From: Aureispira sp963837355
Lineage (GTDB): Bacteria > Bacteroidota > Bacteroidia > Chitinophagales > Saprospiraceae
Length of the DNA: 64,000 nt
Assembly: GCA_963837355.1 (NCBI GenBank)
Contig: CAWIMY010000003.1
Coordinates: forward strand, 62,001 to 126,000
Direction: 5' to 3'
Positions 17,470 to 26,611 of this stretch are shown here, in pieces. The notes under the pieces were generated by a model. That model saw only the letters and a list, made by a program, of their open reading frames with translations. It was not told the origin of the DNA and ran no database searches. Made by a program: the position numbers and the translations under genes. How positions within the stretch are numbered: the stretch's first letter is position 1; the number at the start of each line of letters is the position of its first letter.

Positions 17470-18189
17470 TTACCTTTTTTCCTCTTCCTTCTTATACTTA
17501 TTCTTCCCCTTCTTCTCTTTCTCTTTTCCCGCTACCACAATGACAATCTCGCCTTTTGCTTTGAGCGTTTGGTCGGCGACTTGTTGAATAAGTTCGGTCA
17601 AGGTACCACGAGCGTACTCTTCATAGAGTTTAGAGAGTTCGCGACAGACCACGGCTTGGCGATCAGGGCCGCAGTGGTCGGCAAGCTGTTGGAGGCACTT
17701 GTCTAAACGGTGGGGCGATTCATATAAAGCGACCGTACAAGGGAGTTCCGACAAGTATTCTAAGCGGGTTTGTCGTCCTTTTTTGTGGGGTAGAAATCCC
17801 TCAAAATAGAAGCGGTTGCAAGGCAGCCCCGAACCGACTAAAGCGGGAATAATGGCAGTAGCCCCTGGCAAACACTCAACCCGTATTTGTGCCTCTACAC
17901 AAGCCCGAACCAGCGAAAAACCTGGATCAGAAATGCCAGGAGTCCCCGCATCAGAAATAAGCGCCATCGTACTGCCCTCCTGTAAGGCCTTAACCAAACC
18001 TTCAGCAGCGTGGTTTTCGTTGTGGGCATGGTGAGCCCGCAAAGGCGTGGTAATCTCGTAGTGTTGCAATAATTTTCTAGAAGTGCGCGTATCTTCAGCT
18101 AAAATAAGATCCACTTCTTGGAGTAAACGCAAGGCACGCAAGGTAATATCTTCTAAATTACCTACAGGGGTAGGAATGACGTACAACAT
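17470..18189 (-). CDS. rsmI: 16S rRNA (cytidine-2'-O)-methyltransferase RsmI
   Basis: A 239-residue protein. It starts MLYVIPTPVGNLEDITLRAL, with AEDTRTSRKLLQHYEI, STMALISDAGTPGISDPG, CLPGATAIIPALVGSGLPCN and FYFEGFLPHKKGRQ. These are the SAM-binding tetrapyrrole-methylase-fold signatures of RsmI, which 2'-O-methylates C1402 of 16S rRNA in the ribosomal decoding site. The last 15 residues are a Lys/Glu-rich tail. It stands as a single gene on the minus strand, 77 bp downstream in coordinates from the end of the ABC exporter gene on the same strand. Confidence 0.95.
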   Translation of the reverse strand: MLYVIPTPVGNLEDITLRALRLLQEVDLILAEDTRTSRKLLQHYEITTPLRAHHAHNENHAAEGLVKALQEGSTMALISDAGTPGISDPGFSLVRACVEAQIRVECLPGATAIIPALVGSGLPCNRFYFEGFLPHKKGRQTRLEYLSELPCTVALYESPHRLDKCLQQLADHCGPDRQAVVCRELSKLYEEYARGTLTELIQQVADQTLKAKGEIVIVVAGKEKEKKGKNKYKKEEEKR

Positions 18190-18266
18190 ACAGCAATTAA
18201 ATTTTGAGTAGGTTCTTTTTTAGTGGCGCGTAAATGCCTCTGCTATTCTGATAAGGAATAGTGGTC

Positions 18267-20048
18267 TTAACTAAACTGCAATTTCGCTAATTGATTGTAA
18301 ACCCCCGCTTCCTTGGCAACCAATTGCTCGTGCTTGCCCTGCTCCACAATCTGCCCATCTTCTAAGACATAAATACAATCTACATCGCGTACTGTTGCCA
18401 GACGGTGTGCAATAATGATGGAGGTACGGCCTTTCATCAAGCGGTTGAGCGCCTCTTGTACCACGCGTTCTGATTCGGCATCAAGCGCAGAAGTCGCTTC
18501 GTCAAGCAATAAAATAGCAGGATCTTTGAGCAGCGCTCGGGCGATAGCAATGCGTTGACGTTGTCCACCTGACAACTGCACGCCTCGATCTCCTACAATG
18601 GTAGCTAAGCCCTCAGGAAAGCCTTCAATAAATTCCCAAGCATTGGCTTGTTTTGCCGCTTCAATGATTTCACCTTCGTTGGCTTCTTGCTTGCCATAGG
18701 CAATGTTCTCACGGATGCTTCCGCCAAATAGCAGTACATCTTGTGGAACGATGGCAATGTTTTTTCGCAGTTGTAAGAGGTTATAAGCGGATAAAGGTTG
18801 TCCATCCACCAAAATTTGCCCGCTCTGCAAATCGTATAAACGCAGCAACAGCTTAACAATGGTAGACTTTCCGCCACCCGATGCGCCCACTAAGGCAATT
18901 TTTTCGCCTGCGCGAATATCAAGGTTAATTTTATTGAGAATGGTTAATTCGGGACGACTGGGATAACTGAATTCTACTTGATCGAATTGAATGTGGCCTT
19001 TAATGGCTAGTGCAGGCAATTGTTCGTCGATACTTAGCTCTGAAGGCGTATCCAACAATTCCATAATGCGTTCTGAAGCTCCAATAGCGCGCAAGAGTTG
19101 CGTGTAAAAATCGCCTAAACTTGCTACCGCTCCACCAATAATTGCCGTTAAGGTTATAAAGGTCACCAACTCCCCCGGATTCAATTGTCCTGATTGTACC
19201 ATAGTGGCTCCCCACCAAAGCACAAAAAACATCGCTCCAAACAAAGCTGTTATAATAAAGACAATAAATAACCCACGAATACGAGCAAAACGAAGGGAAA
19301 TATGCACCACGTCGTCTACAGCTTTTCCATAACGCTGGCGCTCCCACCATTCATTGGTAAAAGATTTGACCACTGAAATAGCCTGCAATGTTTCTTCTAA
19401 AATTGTACTGGTTTCGGCTAATTTATCTTGGCGTTGTCGAGAGAGCTTGCGGATATAGCGACCAAAAAACAGCGCTAAAATAATGACTACTGGAAACGTA
19501 GAAATCATAACCAGCAACAATTGTGGAGCCATCCAAGCCAAGTAGATGAAGCCAACCAACAGAATAATAATTTGGCGAATGAGCTCCGCCAAGGTAATCG
19601 ACAACACATCTTGCAATTGTTGTACATCTGCCGTGCTTCGGCTGGTTAGTTCTCCTACTCTATTTTGGTCAAAAAAGGCCGTGGGTTGAGTAATTAAGCG
19701 GTCGTAAAGCGCCTTGCGGATATCGGCCATGCCTTTTTCACTGACATTGGCAAACAGCAATACCCGAAAATAAGAGGTCAGGGCTTGTAAGAATAGAATC
19801 ACGACCAACACCATACCTACATCAGCGAGGGTGTAGCCTTCTTCAGATTCTCCCGTGGCAATGTCAATCAACTCCCCTGCTGCCGCAGGAAAACCCATGA
19901 ACACCGTGCTACCAATAACCAAAAAGACCAAGCCGCCAAAAAACGACCAGCGGTAAGGTTTGAGGTAAGCTAATATTTGTTTGGCCTTAATCCAGCCATC
20001 TTTGCTAATCTTGGGACGCTCTGTTCCAGCGCTTTTCCGTCTAGCCAT
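18267..20048 (-). CDS. ABC transporter, fused membrane and ATPase domains (MsbA-like exporter)
   Basis: A 593-residue half-transporter. Residues about 20-320 contain six membrane segments (type I exporter fold, with ISTFPVVIILALFFGRYIRK). Residues about 350-590 form the nucleotide-binding domain: Walker A GASGGGKST, Q-loop VPQDVLLFGG, signature LSGGQRQRIAIARALL, Walker B AILLLDEATSALD and H-loop IIIAHRLATV. All catalytic residues are present. It likely works as a homodimer exporting lipid or drug-like substrates; the substrate cannot be determined. The gene is preceded on its strand by a 290-bp gap with the secG terminator and followed by rsmI. Confidence 0.93.
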   Translation of the reverse strand: MARRKSAGTERPKISKDGWIKAKQILAYLKPYRWSFFGGLVFLVIGSTVFMGFPAAAGELIDIATGESEEGYTLADVGMVLVVILFLQALTSYFRVLLFANVSEKGMADIRKALYDRLITQPTAFFDQNRVGELTSRSTADVQQLQDVLSITLAELIRQIIILLVGFIYLAWMAPQLLLVMISTFPVVIILALFFGRYIRKLSRQRQDKLAETSTILEETLQAISVVKSFTNEWWERQRYGKAVDDVVHISLRFARIRGLFIVFIITALFGAMFFVLWWGATMVQSGQLNPGELVTFITLTAIIGGAVASLGDFYTQLLRAIGASERIMELLDTPSELSIDEQLPALAIKGHIQFDQVEFSYPSRPELTILNKINLDIRAGEKIALVGASGGGKSTIVKLLLRLYDLQSGQILVDGQPLSAYNLLQLRKNIAIVPQDVLLFGGSIRENIAYGKQEANEGEIIEAAKQANAWEFIEGFPEGLATIVGDRGVQLSGGQRQRIAIARALLKDPAILLLDEATSALDAESERVVQEALNRLMKGRTSIIIAHRLATVRDVDCIYVLEDGQIVEQGKHEQLVAKEAGVYNQLAKLQFS

Positions 20049-20241
20049 AGTCTTTTTCTACGCGTTGTAAGGAAGTAATTCAAAATATCTTGAAAAGCAA
20101 TTTTTGTTGTAGACCATAGATTCTGCTGCTACTAAAAAAGCTTACCGCAAAGATACCATTATTAGCCGCTAATTCTGTCAATCCGTCGTCAACTTGTGGC
20201 ACAGGGCAACAAGCGATGAACGAGTCCTTAGTAAACGGCAC

Positions 20242-20283
20242 AAAAAAAGTTCGTCTTCCCAAACGTACTTTAGGAGGACGAAC
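20242..20283 (-). terminator. Intrinsic terminator after secG
   Basis: On the minus strand an 11-bp stem (GTTCGTCCTCC paired with GGAAGACGAAC, one wobble) with a 13-base loop is followed by a T7 run (A7 at 20242-20248 on the plus strand). It lies about 55 bp beyond the secG stop within the 290-bp gap 20049-20338. I see nothing else in that gap. Confidence 0.8.
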
Positions 20284-20338
20284 CTTGTATAGTCGTGGAC
20301 GTTACCGCCCTTATTGTTCTCAATGAAACCTAGTCTAT

Positions 20339-20686
20339 CTATCTGATCTGGCCATCTCCTGTTGGAGGAGGAGCAATAGGTGTCGTTGCAGGCGCAGATT
20401 GTTGTGTTGTTGTATTAGTCGTGTTAATTTCTTCCCCAGCAGTCTCTGATGGACCACCCTTAAAGAATACACCTGTCACTAAGCACAAGCCCAATAAAGC
20501 AGAGGCCAAGCCCCAAGTTATCCGCTCTAACATATCGCTAGAGTTAGCGGCACCCATCACTTGATTAGCTGCTGCACTACCTCCAAAAGAAGAACTCAAT
20601 CCACCCCCTTTAGGGTTCTGAACCAAAATCACCAAAATCAACAAAACAGAAATAAAGGCGATCAATATGGTCAATAATAAAACCAT
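20339..20686 (-). CDS. secG: Preprotein translocase subunit SecG
   Basis: A 115-residue protein with two membrane segments (LLTILIAFISVLLILVILVQ and ITWGLASALLGLCLVTGVFF). They are joined by the conserved loop QNPKGGGLSSSFGGSAAANQ plus ANSSDMLERITW, diagnostic of SecG. A Thr/Pro-rich tail follows. SecG joins SecY and SecE in the inner-membrane translocon. A second, shorter SecG-like gene starts 49 bp upstream on the same strand, so the two form a tandem pair behind the TPR-like gene at 21092. Confidence 0.93.
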   Translation of the reverse strand: MVLLLTILIAFISVLLILVILVQNPKGGGLSSSFGGSAAANQVMGAANSSDMLERITWGLASALLGLCLVTGVFFKGGPSETAGEEINTTNTTTQQSAPATTPIAPPPTGDGQIR

Positions 20687-20735
20687 GATTTTGTAATGTT
20701 TTCTTATAAAGCTGTTGTTACAACTTCAATATTAA

Positions 20736-20963
20736 TTAAATAACAATGCCCGTTATCAAGCATAATCCTAATAATGTAAAAGCAAGGCTCCAAGTTGTCC
20801 GCTCTAAGAAATCGCTGGCACTAGCTGCCCCCAAAAATTGGTTGGCAGTAGCAGAATCGCCCAAAAGCGTTGTTGACGTATTTCCCTTAGGATTTTGGAT
20901 CAAAATCACCAAAATTAATAAAAAGGCTACTAAGGCAATAGAAACAGGAAGTAATACTAACAT
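20736..20963 (-). CDS. Second SecG-like protein (short paralogue)
   Basis: A 75-residue protein with the same two-helix layout: VSIALVAFLLILVILIQNPK, a loop with GDSATANQFLGAASASDFLE, then TWSLAFTLLGLCLITGIVI and an immediate stop. Compared with the adjacent SecG it keeps QNPKG, ANQ.LGAA and LER.TW. It lacks the Gly-rich GGGLSSSFGG segment (NTSTTLLGD instead) and the C-terminal tail. It is probably a tandem duplicate that could replace or modulate SecG. It lies 128 bp downstream of the gene ending at 21092 and 49 bp upstream of secG. Confidence 0.88.
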   Translation of the reverse strand: MLVLLPVSIALVAFLLILVILIQNPKGNTSTTLLGDSATANQFLGAASASDFLERTTWSLAFTLLGLCLITGIVI

Positions 20964-21091
20964 CTCTTGTTTTGTTTTAGTGGCTTAATAATTCCCCAAG
21001 GAAAGTCAAGTGGTCGTGAACGCTAGGTCATTTGCTTTTATGAGGTTTCTACAAAATAGCTTCTTATCATCCATCTCCTCTAAGGAAAACG

Positions 21092-22054
21092 CTATGCTTG
21101 TAAGGTGGCTATTTTATCTGCAAATAAACGACTTTTTTCGGGAAACTTCAAACTTAGTGCGGCATACATTTTAATTGCCTTACTATTTTGTCCTTGAGCA
21201 GCTAATAAATCCGCTAACCGTTCTGATACTACACTCTCTTTTTCCGCCGTACTATCGTCTTCTACTTCTTGCCATTCGCGCTCTTCCTTCGACTCTTTGC
21301 GCTCATTCAAGCTTTGCAAAAAACTATTGGTTTGCTGCATAAAAAAGTCAAATACATCAGGTGCTGGAGCCACAGGAGCCTCGACTTCTTCTAGACTTTT
21401 TTCTTCTGTGTCAACGACTACCTCAGGGGGCAATACTGCAGCGGGAGTTTCCTCTGCTACTGCTTCAGTCGTTTCCAAAAAGTCAAACATATTCTCATCA
21501 AATACAGGAATACGTGATAATTTGAAGGGCTTTTTAGCCAACGCATCTTCCTCTGTGCTTGTTTCTGTGCTTTTGGAAGCAGCCGAATTATTCAACCATT
21601 CTTCGACAGGCATCGCACTCCAATCCTCTTTTCCCTGTTGCAAATCGGGATTGGATAAGGCCAAATCACTAGCCGTAATGGCTGCTTGGAAGGCCAAGAT
21701 GGGTGGATTTTCGGATACCTTGTGGGCATAAAGTGGCGGCGGCTCCACCAACAAGACTTCTTGCTCAGGCGGGTTATCCGAAGCGGCCAAAGGAATTACC
21801 GTTGTTTCTGCATTGGCGACGACAGAGGTATTTAGAAAGTCGTATAACCGACTGCGATTAACGGCATACATGGAAGCCAGCATCAAATGCCGATTGAAGG
21901 CCACGTGCCGATCGTTTTTATATTTTTTGAGTAACAACATACGTAGCCCATTACAGTAGGGATATTGCAGCAACAACTGGTCGAGCTGTTCATAGCTCCA
22001 CTCCTGTAGTTGACTCGGCTGGGTAAGTAGTTGTGTTAATTCTTTTGTGGTCAT
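21092..22054 (-). CDS. Hypothetical protein with C-terminal TPR-like motif
   Basis: A 320-residue protein. The N-terminal 90 residues are helical (MTTKELTQLLTQPSQLQEWS, LLLQYPYCNGLRMLLLKKYK, MLASMYAVNRSRLYDFL). The centre is acidic and low in complexity (Glu/Pro-rich). The end contains ERLADLLAAQGQNSKAIKMY, AALSLKFPEKSRLFADKI, a single TPR-like helical hairpin. Genes of this general shape are found next to secG in other Bacteroidota (from memory), so a link to protein export is possible. There is no signal peptide or membrane segment, so it is probably cytoplasmic. Confidence 0.65.
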   Translation of the reverse strand: MTTKELTQLLTQPSQLQEWSYEQLDQLLLQYPYCNGLRMLLLKKYKNDRHVAFNRHLMLASMYAVNRSRLYDFLNTSVVANAETTVIPLAASDNPPEQEVLLVEPPPLYAHKVSENPPILAFQAAITASDLALSNPDLQQGKEDWSAMPVEEWLNNSAASKSTETSTEEDALAKKPFKLSRIPVFDENMFDFLETTEAVAEETPAAVLPPEVVVDTEEKSLEEVEAPVAPAPDVFDFFMQQTNSFLQSLNERKESKEEREWQEVEDDSTAEKESVVSERLADLLAAQGQNSKAIKMYAALSLKFPEKSRLFADKIATLQA

Positions 22055-22133
22055 AATAATTTAGTAAGACAGCTTACTACAAAGATAGTATTTTCTCTTC
22101 AAAAAGTAACGAAGGAATTTGGCGGCCTTAATT

Positions 22134-22757
22134 CTAAAGCACTACTTCTTTGTATCCAAATAAATAGCGAATGCTGTCTTCAAAAAAATACATCCCAAAA
22201 CTCAAAGCAATAATGGGAATGGAAATTCCAATTAAGTTGCCTACAATGTATTGACGCTCTTTGATGTTGGTCAGGGCTAACGTGTAACCGACAATAGGCG
22301 ATAATTGCACCAAAATACGCAGCAAAATCAAGGTGCGAATAGGACGGGTTTCTACCTCAGCGAGCAAATTGCGTACTGTTGGATTGGTGATTTCTGATAG
22401 GGCTTTTCCGCCAACTTTTCGACCGATAACAAACGTAGCCCAAGCGCCCAGACTGGCTCCAATATAAGCAAATAGTGCCCCCTGCCAATAACCAAACAGT
22501 AAGATGGCCAACAATAGAAACGCTGTGCCAGGTACATTGAGAACCGCAGAGAGCATAAAGAGGCCAATGAAAATAAAGATGCCCCAAAAGCCTGTTTTAG
22601 CCACCATGTATTGCATGTTCTCTAGACTAATCCACGTCCCAACTACCGTATATTTGACCAACAGCACACAGCTGACCAAAAAAGCCAACAATAGGCCTAA
22701 GCGCAACAAACTTTTCCGTTGCCGTTGTTTTTTATTATTTTCAAAAGGTATGGTCAT
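22134..22757 (-). CDS. VTT-domain (TVP38/TMEM64, DedA-like) membrane protein
   Basis: A 207-residue protein from the ATG at 22757 (MTIPFENNKKQRQRKSLLRL); a start 11 codons earlier is possible. It has about five membrane segments, with VLNVPGTAFLLLAILLFGYW, YIGASLGAWATFVIGRKVGG and LRILVQLSPIVGYTLALTNI. These are VTT-domain hallmarks: the F/YG..G motif, the GR/GG turn and the R.....P..YxL re-entrant segment. The family includes scramblase- and transporter-like proteins of uncertain substrate. A paralogue lies upstream at 22907-23518 on the same strand, and the two conserve the order ETxPIxT..LLR.....SPxV.Y.LALT. Confidence 0.85.
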   Translation of the reverse strand: MTIPFENNKKQRQRKSLLRLGLLLAFLVSCVLLVKYTVVGTWISLENMQYMVAKTGFWGIFIFIGLFMLSAVLNVPGTAFLLLAILLFGYWQGALFAYIGASLGAWATFVIGRKVGGKALSEITNPTVRNLLAEVETRPIRTLILLRILVQLSPIVGYTLALTNIKERQYIVGNLIGISIPIIALSFGMYFFEDSIRYLFGYKEVVL

Positions 22758-22906
22758 AGCCAATAATAGATAGTGAAGTGAGTAGGGCAAAGCTACTAAG
22801 ATAACAATTTTAAAAACCTTTTTGTGATTTAGCGTAGTTCTTTTCTATTCTTTACAAGAAAAATTGCATCGTAATGCGACTGGTCTATCCCCCTTCTATA
22901 AGGTAA

Positions 22907-23518
22907 TTAAAGCCCGAATAAGTCGCGCAACCACACCAAAACAACTTCTTGAAAATAAACACTTTGAAAAAGAAAGGTGCCGCCTAGAATAATGGTCATT
23001 GGAAAAATCATCGCCAAGCTATTGGCCACCAAAAACTGGCGGCTTTTCATGGGGGTTAAGGCTAACGCATAGTTGACTACAGGCGATAAAAGCATAAACA
23101 CGCGCAGCCAGCAAACGGTTTGAATGGGATGGGTTTCGATGCGCAGCAGTGCTTTTTGGAGCCGTTTGTTATTAATTTCTGACAAACTTTGTCCCCCTAA
23201 GAAGCGCGCGATCCAAAAGTTAACTAAGGCACAACCAACCGCGCCACTATAGGCCAACACCGTTCCCCAAAAATAACCATAGGTCAGCACAGCAAAAATC
23301 ACAAATACGGCTCCAGGTACACTCATCAAGGTGCCGATCAAAAAAACCAACAAAAACAACAGTAAGCCCCAGTTGTCCGCTTCTTGTACCAATCCCTGTA
23401 ACACCTCCAAGTCAAAATACATCCCTAGAGCTGTATATTTGGCAAGTGCCAACAAGCCCAGCATCACTGCTAGGAGAAAGCTTAAACGCCCGATCAATTT
23501 TCGCTTGGGGTTGTTCAT
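22907..23518 (-). CDS. Second VTT-domain membrane protein
   Basis: A 203-residue protein from the ATG at 23518 (MNNPKRKLIGRLSFLLAVML); an upstream TTG at 23536 would add six residues. Membrane segments include LLLFLLVFLIGTLMSVPGAV, FVIFAVLTYGYFWGTVLAYS and FMLLSPVVNYALALTPMK. It is paralogous to the gene at 22134 with the same topology and re-entrant SPVVNYALALT segment. The two are separated by about 150 bp and may form one transcription unit. Function is inferred only from family: lipid or solute movement across the inner membrane. Confidence 0.85.
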   Translation of the reverse strand: MNNPKRKLIGRLSFLLAVMLGLLALAKYTALGMYFDLEVLQGLVQEADNWGLLLFLLVFLIGTLMSVPGAVFVIFAVLTYGYFWGTVLAYSGAVGCALVNFWIARFLGGQSLSEINNKRLQKALLRIETHPIQTVCWLRVFMLLSPVVNYALALTPMKSRQFLVANSLAMIFPMTIILGGTFLFQSVYFQEVVLVWLRDLFGL

Positions 23519-23934
23519 GGACAAGAAAGATACCAATAAAATAAGGGCATTAAGGTACTATTATTTCTTAATGTTATAGCGTCTATTTCAAAAGGATTCT
23601 ACTTTTACTCCCTGCTTTTATTTGTTTGGGGTAACATAGAACTTGTTTTTAGAACAAGAACAAACGGGGCTATTTTTTGCCTTCTCCAGTACTGATAAGC
23701 AGAAGTGGCCTGATTTTTTCGCCCTTTTCTATAATCAAGGTTCATTTTGCTACTAAAATGCCGTCTGTGAACGTTATAAATAGTAGTGCCCCTTTTGAGA
23801 ATACGCCCGCACACAACAGCCACCTTACACAAAAGCGCTATTTGGCTAGCATATTGCTAGCAAAAAATCGTATCTTTGCAGTGTGATCCCAGCAGGGTTG
23901 CTGCTTCATTTTTGCCAACGCACAAAAAACGGTT
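23519..23934. other. Intergenic region between divergent VTT gene and fbp
   Basis: About 416 bp with no convincing gene. Near the right end it holds the fbp -7-like element and a short GCTAGC-ATATT-GCTAGC inverted pair at about 23845-23861. Short frames here in both directions lack protein-like features. Confidence 0.5.
23871..23878 (+). promoter_or_regulatory. Candidate -7 promoter element of fbp
   Basis: TATCTTTG matches the Bacteroidota TAnnTTTG element and is followed by CAGTG, 56 bp before the fbp ATG. No TTG lies 20 bp upstream; instead a GCTAGC inverted pair occupies that area, which might be an operator. Confidence 0.5.
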
Positions 23935-24933
23935 ATGAATAAGATTATTACGTTAGACGAGTTCATCATTCAACGTCAGAAAGATTTTCCATTCGCTACA
24001 GGAGAACTTTCGGGCCTCTTGCGCGACATTGGATTGGCGTCCAAAATCATTAGCCGCGAAGTGAATAAGGCAGGCTTGGCAGATATTTCGGGGCAGGCAG
24101 GTACCTCCGCTAATGCCTCAGGAGAAGAAGTTCAAAAACTAGATGTATTAGCAGACAATTTACTAATCTCTTGTTTGCAAAATAGTGGTGAATGCTGCGG
24201 CATTGCCTCCGAAGAAAACGATACCTATGTCCCAATTGAAAGCAGCTTAAATGCCAAATACGTTGTCTTATTTGACCCCTTGGATGGATCGAGTAATATT
24301 GATGTCAATGTGTCTATCGGAACTATTTTTGCCATTTACCGCCGCATCTCTGACGATGGCGCTTGCCAATTAGAAGACTTTTTACAAGATGGGGTAGAGC
24401 AAGTAGCCGCTGGTTATGTTTTGTATGGCTCTTCGACGATGTTGGTTTACACGACAGGTAACGGCGTTAATGGTTTTACCTTAGATCCTTCTATCGGAGA
24501 GTTTTGCCTATCGCACGCCAATATGCGCATTCCCAAAAATGGCACTATTTACGCCGTCAACCAAAGCGCGTTCCGTCATTTTGAGCCTTGTGTACAGACC
24601 TTTGTAGAAGAATGTATGGATTGCGATTGTGCCTTCCGTTATGTGGGTTCTATGGTGGCAGATGTTCACCGCACACTCATCAAAGGGGGTATTTTTATGT
24701 ACCCCGCTACCACCAAAGCACCAGAAGGAAAGTTGCGCTTATTGTATGAATGCAACCCGCTGTCCTTTATCATCGAACAAGCAGGCGGACAAGCGACCAA
24801 TGGCCACCAACGCATTTTAGAACTCGAAGCGACCAAATTGCACCAACGCACACCAATTTATATGGGCTCGCCCAATATGGTTAGCCGTTTGGAGGCCATT
24901 AAAGCCGAACACCAACAAAAAGTGATGGCTTAA
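23935..24933 (+). CDS. fbp: Class I fructose-1,6-bisphosphatase
   Basis: A 332-residue protein, the usual class I length. Motifs include GLASKIISREVNKAGLADIS, EEVQKLDVLADNLL, ASEEND and the metal/phosphate site VLFDPLDGSSNIDVNVSIGT, followed by YRYVGSMVADVHRTLIKGG-like and YECNPLSFIIEQAGG segments (the seventh family block). It hydrolyses fructose-1,6-bisphosphate to fructose-6-phosphate in gluconeogenesis in the cytoplasm. It is a single gene with its own promoter-like element and a strong terminator. Confidence 0.96.
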   Translation: MNKIITLDEFIIQRQKDFPFATGELSGLLRDIGLASKIISREVNKAGLADISGQAGTSANASGEEVQKLDVLADNLLISCLQNSGECCGIASEENDTYVPIESSLNAKYVVLFDPLDGSSNIDVNVSIGTIFAIYRRISDDGACQLEDFLQDGVEQVAAGYVLYGSSTMLVYTTGNGVNGFTLDPSIGEFCLSHANMRIPKNGTIYAVNQSAFRHFEPCVQTFVEECMDCDCAFRYVGSMVADVHRTLIKGGIFMYPATTKAPEGKLRLLYECNPLSFIIEQAGGQATNGHQRILELEATKLHQRTPIYMGSPNMVSRLEAIKAEHQQKVMA

Positions 24934-24956
24934 AGTAAGCCCTTATTCTACGATAT

Positions 24957-24996
24957 AAAACCTCTATTCCGAATCTACTATGGAATAGAGGTTTTT
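24957..24996 (+). terminator. Intrinsic terminator of fbp
   Basis: A 14-bp perfect stem (AAAACCTCTATTCC with GGAATAGAGGTTTT), an 11-base loop, and a T-run, 24 bp after the fbp stop. Confidence 0.9.
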
Positions 24997-25284
24997 GGGT
25001 TTAAAAACGACTATTTTGAGTAGGCATTGACAAGCTTTTGCTCCTTTTGGAACGCGAGGAGATTCTTGATTAGAATTCGTTTTTTATTCTTATACTACTA
25101 GTGTACAGGGTACGAATTGTATTCAACTGACGGTTAGCCCCTTCCAAAAACAACCCTTATTCCATCCCTTCTTTTACAATTCAACGTGTAAGGATTACTT
25201 TTTTTCAAGGCTTTTTTTGTAATTTAAGAACCCAAGCCACTTTAGATCAGCCTTCTATCGTCTCACCCTCTCAAAAATAATGTC
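24997..25284. other. Intergenic region before the TPR gene
   Basis: With the terminator, the gene-free gap is 351 bp (24934-25284). It is AT-rich with T-runs near 25200-25220, presumably containing the promoter of the TPR gene. I see no confident -33/-7 pair and no other element. Confidence 0.4.
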
Positions 25285-26400
25285 ATGATAAGTTCCCTCC
25301 TTTCTACGCTCCAAAAAGGCTTTTTTTGCCTCGTTTTCTTATTGCTGCTCTCTCCTATTTTTGCCCAAGACAAAGCCGAACAAGCCAAAACACTTGGCCG
25401 AGAAGCCATTCAAAAAATGGACGCGGGTGAGATTGCGGCTTCTCTAAAGTTATTGGCGAAAGCCCAAGCCTTAGATCCCGAAAACATCGATTATCCTTAC
25501 GAAATCGCTTATGCGCACTATCTCAATAAGGACTATCCAATAGCTATTAAACTACTCAAAAAATTAATCAAACGCCCTACGGCCAACGATCGGGTGTACC
25601 AAATGTTGGGCAATGCATATGACATGAACCAACAAGCACCCAAAGCCATCGCAGCCTACAATGAGGGCTTGAAACGCTTTCCTAAATCAGGGATTTTATA
25701 CTTGGAGCGCGGTACGATGGAAGCGATGGCCGAACGCTATAACGACGCCTTACAATATTATGAAAAAGGCATTGAGGTACAACCAACCTTTCCTTCTAAT
25801 TACTATCGGGCGGCACAGATTTATTTGAGTTCGAGCGAAAAAATTTGGGGCTTTCTCTACGGAGAAATTTTTATGAATTTGGAGCCAACCAGCGCCCGCA
25901 CCGCAGAGATTAGCAAGCGCTTGTACGATGCTTATACCAGTAGTATTCAAATCAAAAAAGGAGATAAAGAAAACGAACAGTCTGCTACCATTAATGTCTG
26001 TGCCAATATCCTTGTCGTGTCTGATGACTTTGACACTGAAGAACGCTTGAAAATGCCCTTTTGTATGCTTTATGGGACGACGTTGACCCTCAGTGTAGCC
26101 TTGGAAGAATCCATCGACCTAACTGGCTTATGCAATATTCGAGATAAATTCGTCCACTTATATTACCAACAGGGGCATGACAAAGAGTATGACAATTTAC
26201 TTTTTCGTTTTCAAAAAAGTCTGAAAGAGCAAGGGCATTTTGAAGCTTATAATCATTGGGTTTTGATGAAGGGCAACGAACCCGCTTTTGGAGCTTGGCT
26301 AAAAGATCATGAAACGGAGTGGGAAGCTTTCACAAACTGGTTTTCTGACCATCCAATTTCTTTAACGGAAGAAAATTATTTCCATAGCAGCCAATACTAG
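25285..26400 (+). CDS. Secreted tetratricopeptide-repeat protein
   Basis: A 371-residue protein with a signal peptide (FFCLVFLLLLSPIFAQ, cleavage about residue 28). Residues about 40-190 hold at least four TPR units (ASLKLLAKAQALDPENIDYP, YQMLGNAYDMNQQAPKAIAA, YNEGLKRFPKSGILYLERGT, ALQYYEKGIEVQPTFPSNYY). The C-terminal half has no recognised domain. It is a periplasmic scaffold or interaction protein by inference. It lies 211 bp before the alpha-2-macroglobulin gene in the same direction, and a partnership with that protein is possible but not shown. Confidence 0.8.
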   Translation: MISSLLSTLQKGFFCLVFLLLLSPIFAQDKAEQAKTLGREAIQKMDAGEIAASLKLLAKAQALDPENIDYPYEIAYAHYLNKDYPIAIKLLKKLIKRPTANDRVYQMLGNAYDMNQQAPKAIAAYNEGLKRFPKSGILYLERGTMEAMAERYNDALQYYEKGIEVQPTFPSNYYRAAQIYLSSSEKIWGFLYGEIFMNLEPTSARTAEISKRLYDAYTSSIQIKKGDKENEQSATINVCANILVVSDDFDTEERLKMPFCMLYGTTLTLSVALEESIDLTGLCNIRDKFVHLYYQQGHDKEYDNLLFRFQKSLKEQGHFEAYNHWVLMKGNEPAFGAWLKDHETEWEAFTNWFSDHPISLTEENYFHSSQY

Positions 26401-26611
26401 CCATCGCTTCCTTTTTTCTAATAAAGATACGGTACAGACACCAAAAACGGAAAAGCTTGCATCTCTCTTAGTAACCGTCCAAATAACTGTTGCAACAGAC
26501 GACCCGTTCCCTTTTTGGATGGAATAACCATTTATTTTCTAAAAAAACATAAGAACTAGCAGGACCTTGTTATGCCTTTATCCAAGCTGTTTCTTTTTCA
26601 ATACCACTATT

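Noticed and set aside
20216..20326. A 36-codon basic open frame (MNESLVNGTKKVRLPKRTLG...) on the plus strand.
   Set aside because: It coincides with the hairpin and T-run terminating secG on the opposite strand, and no family match or start signal is evident.
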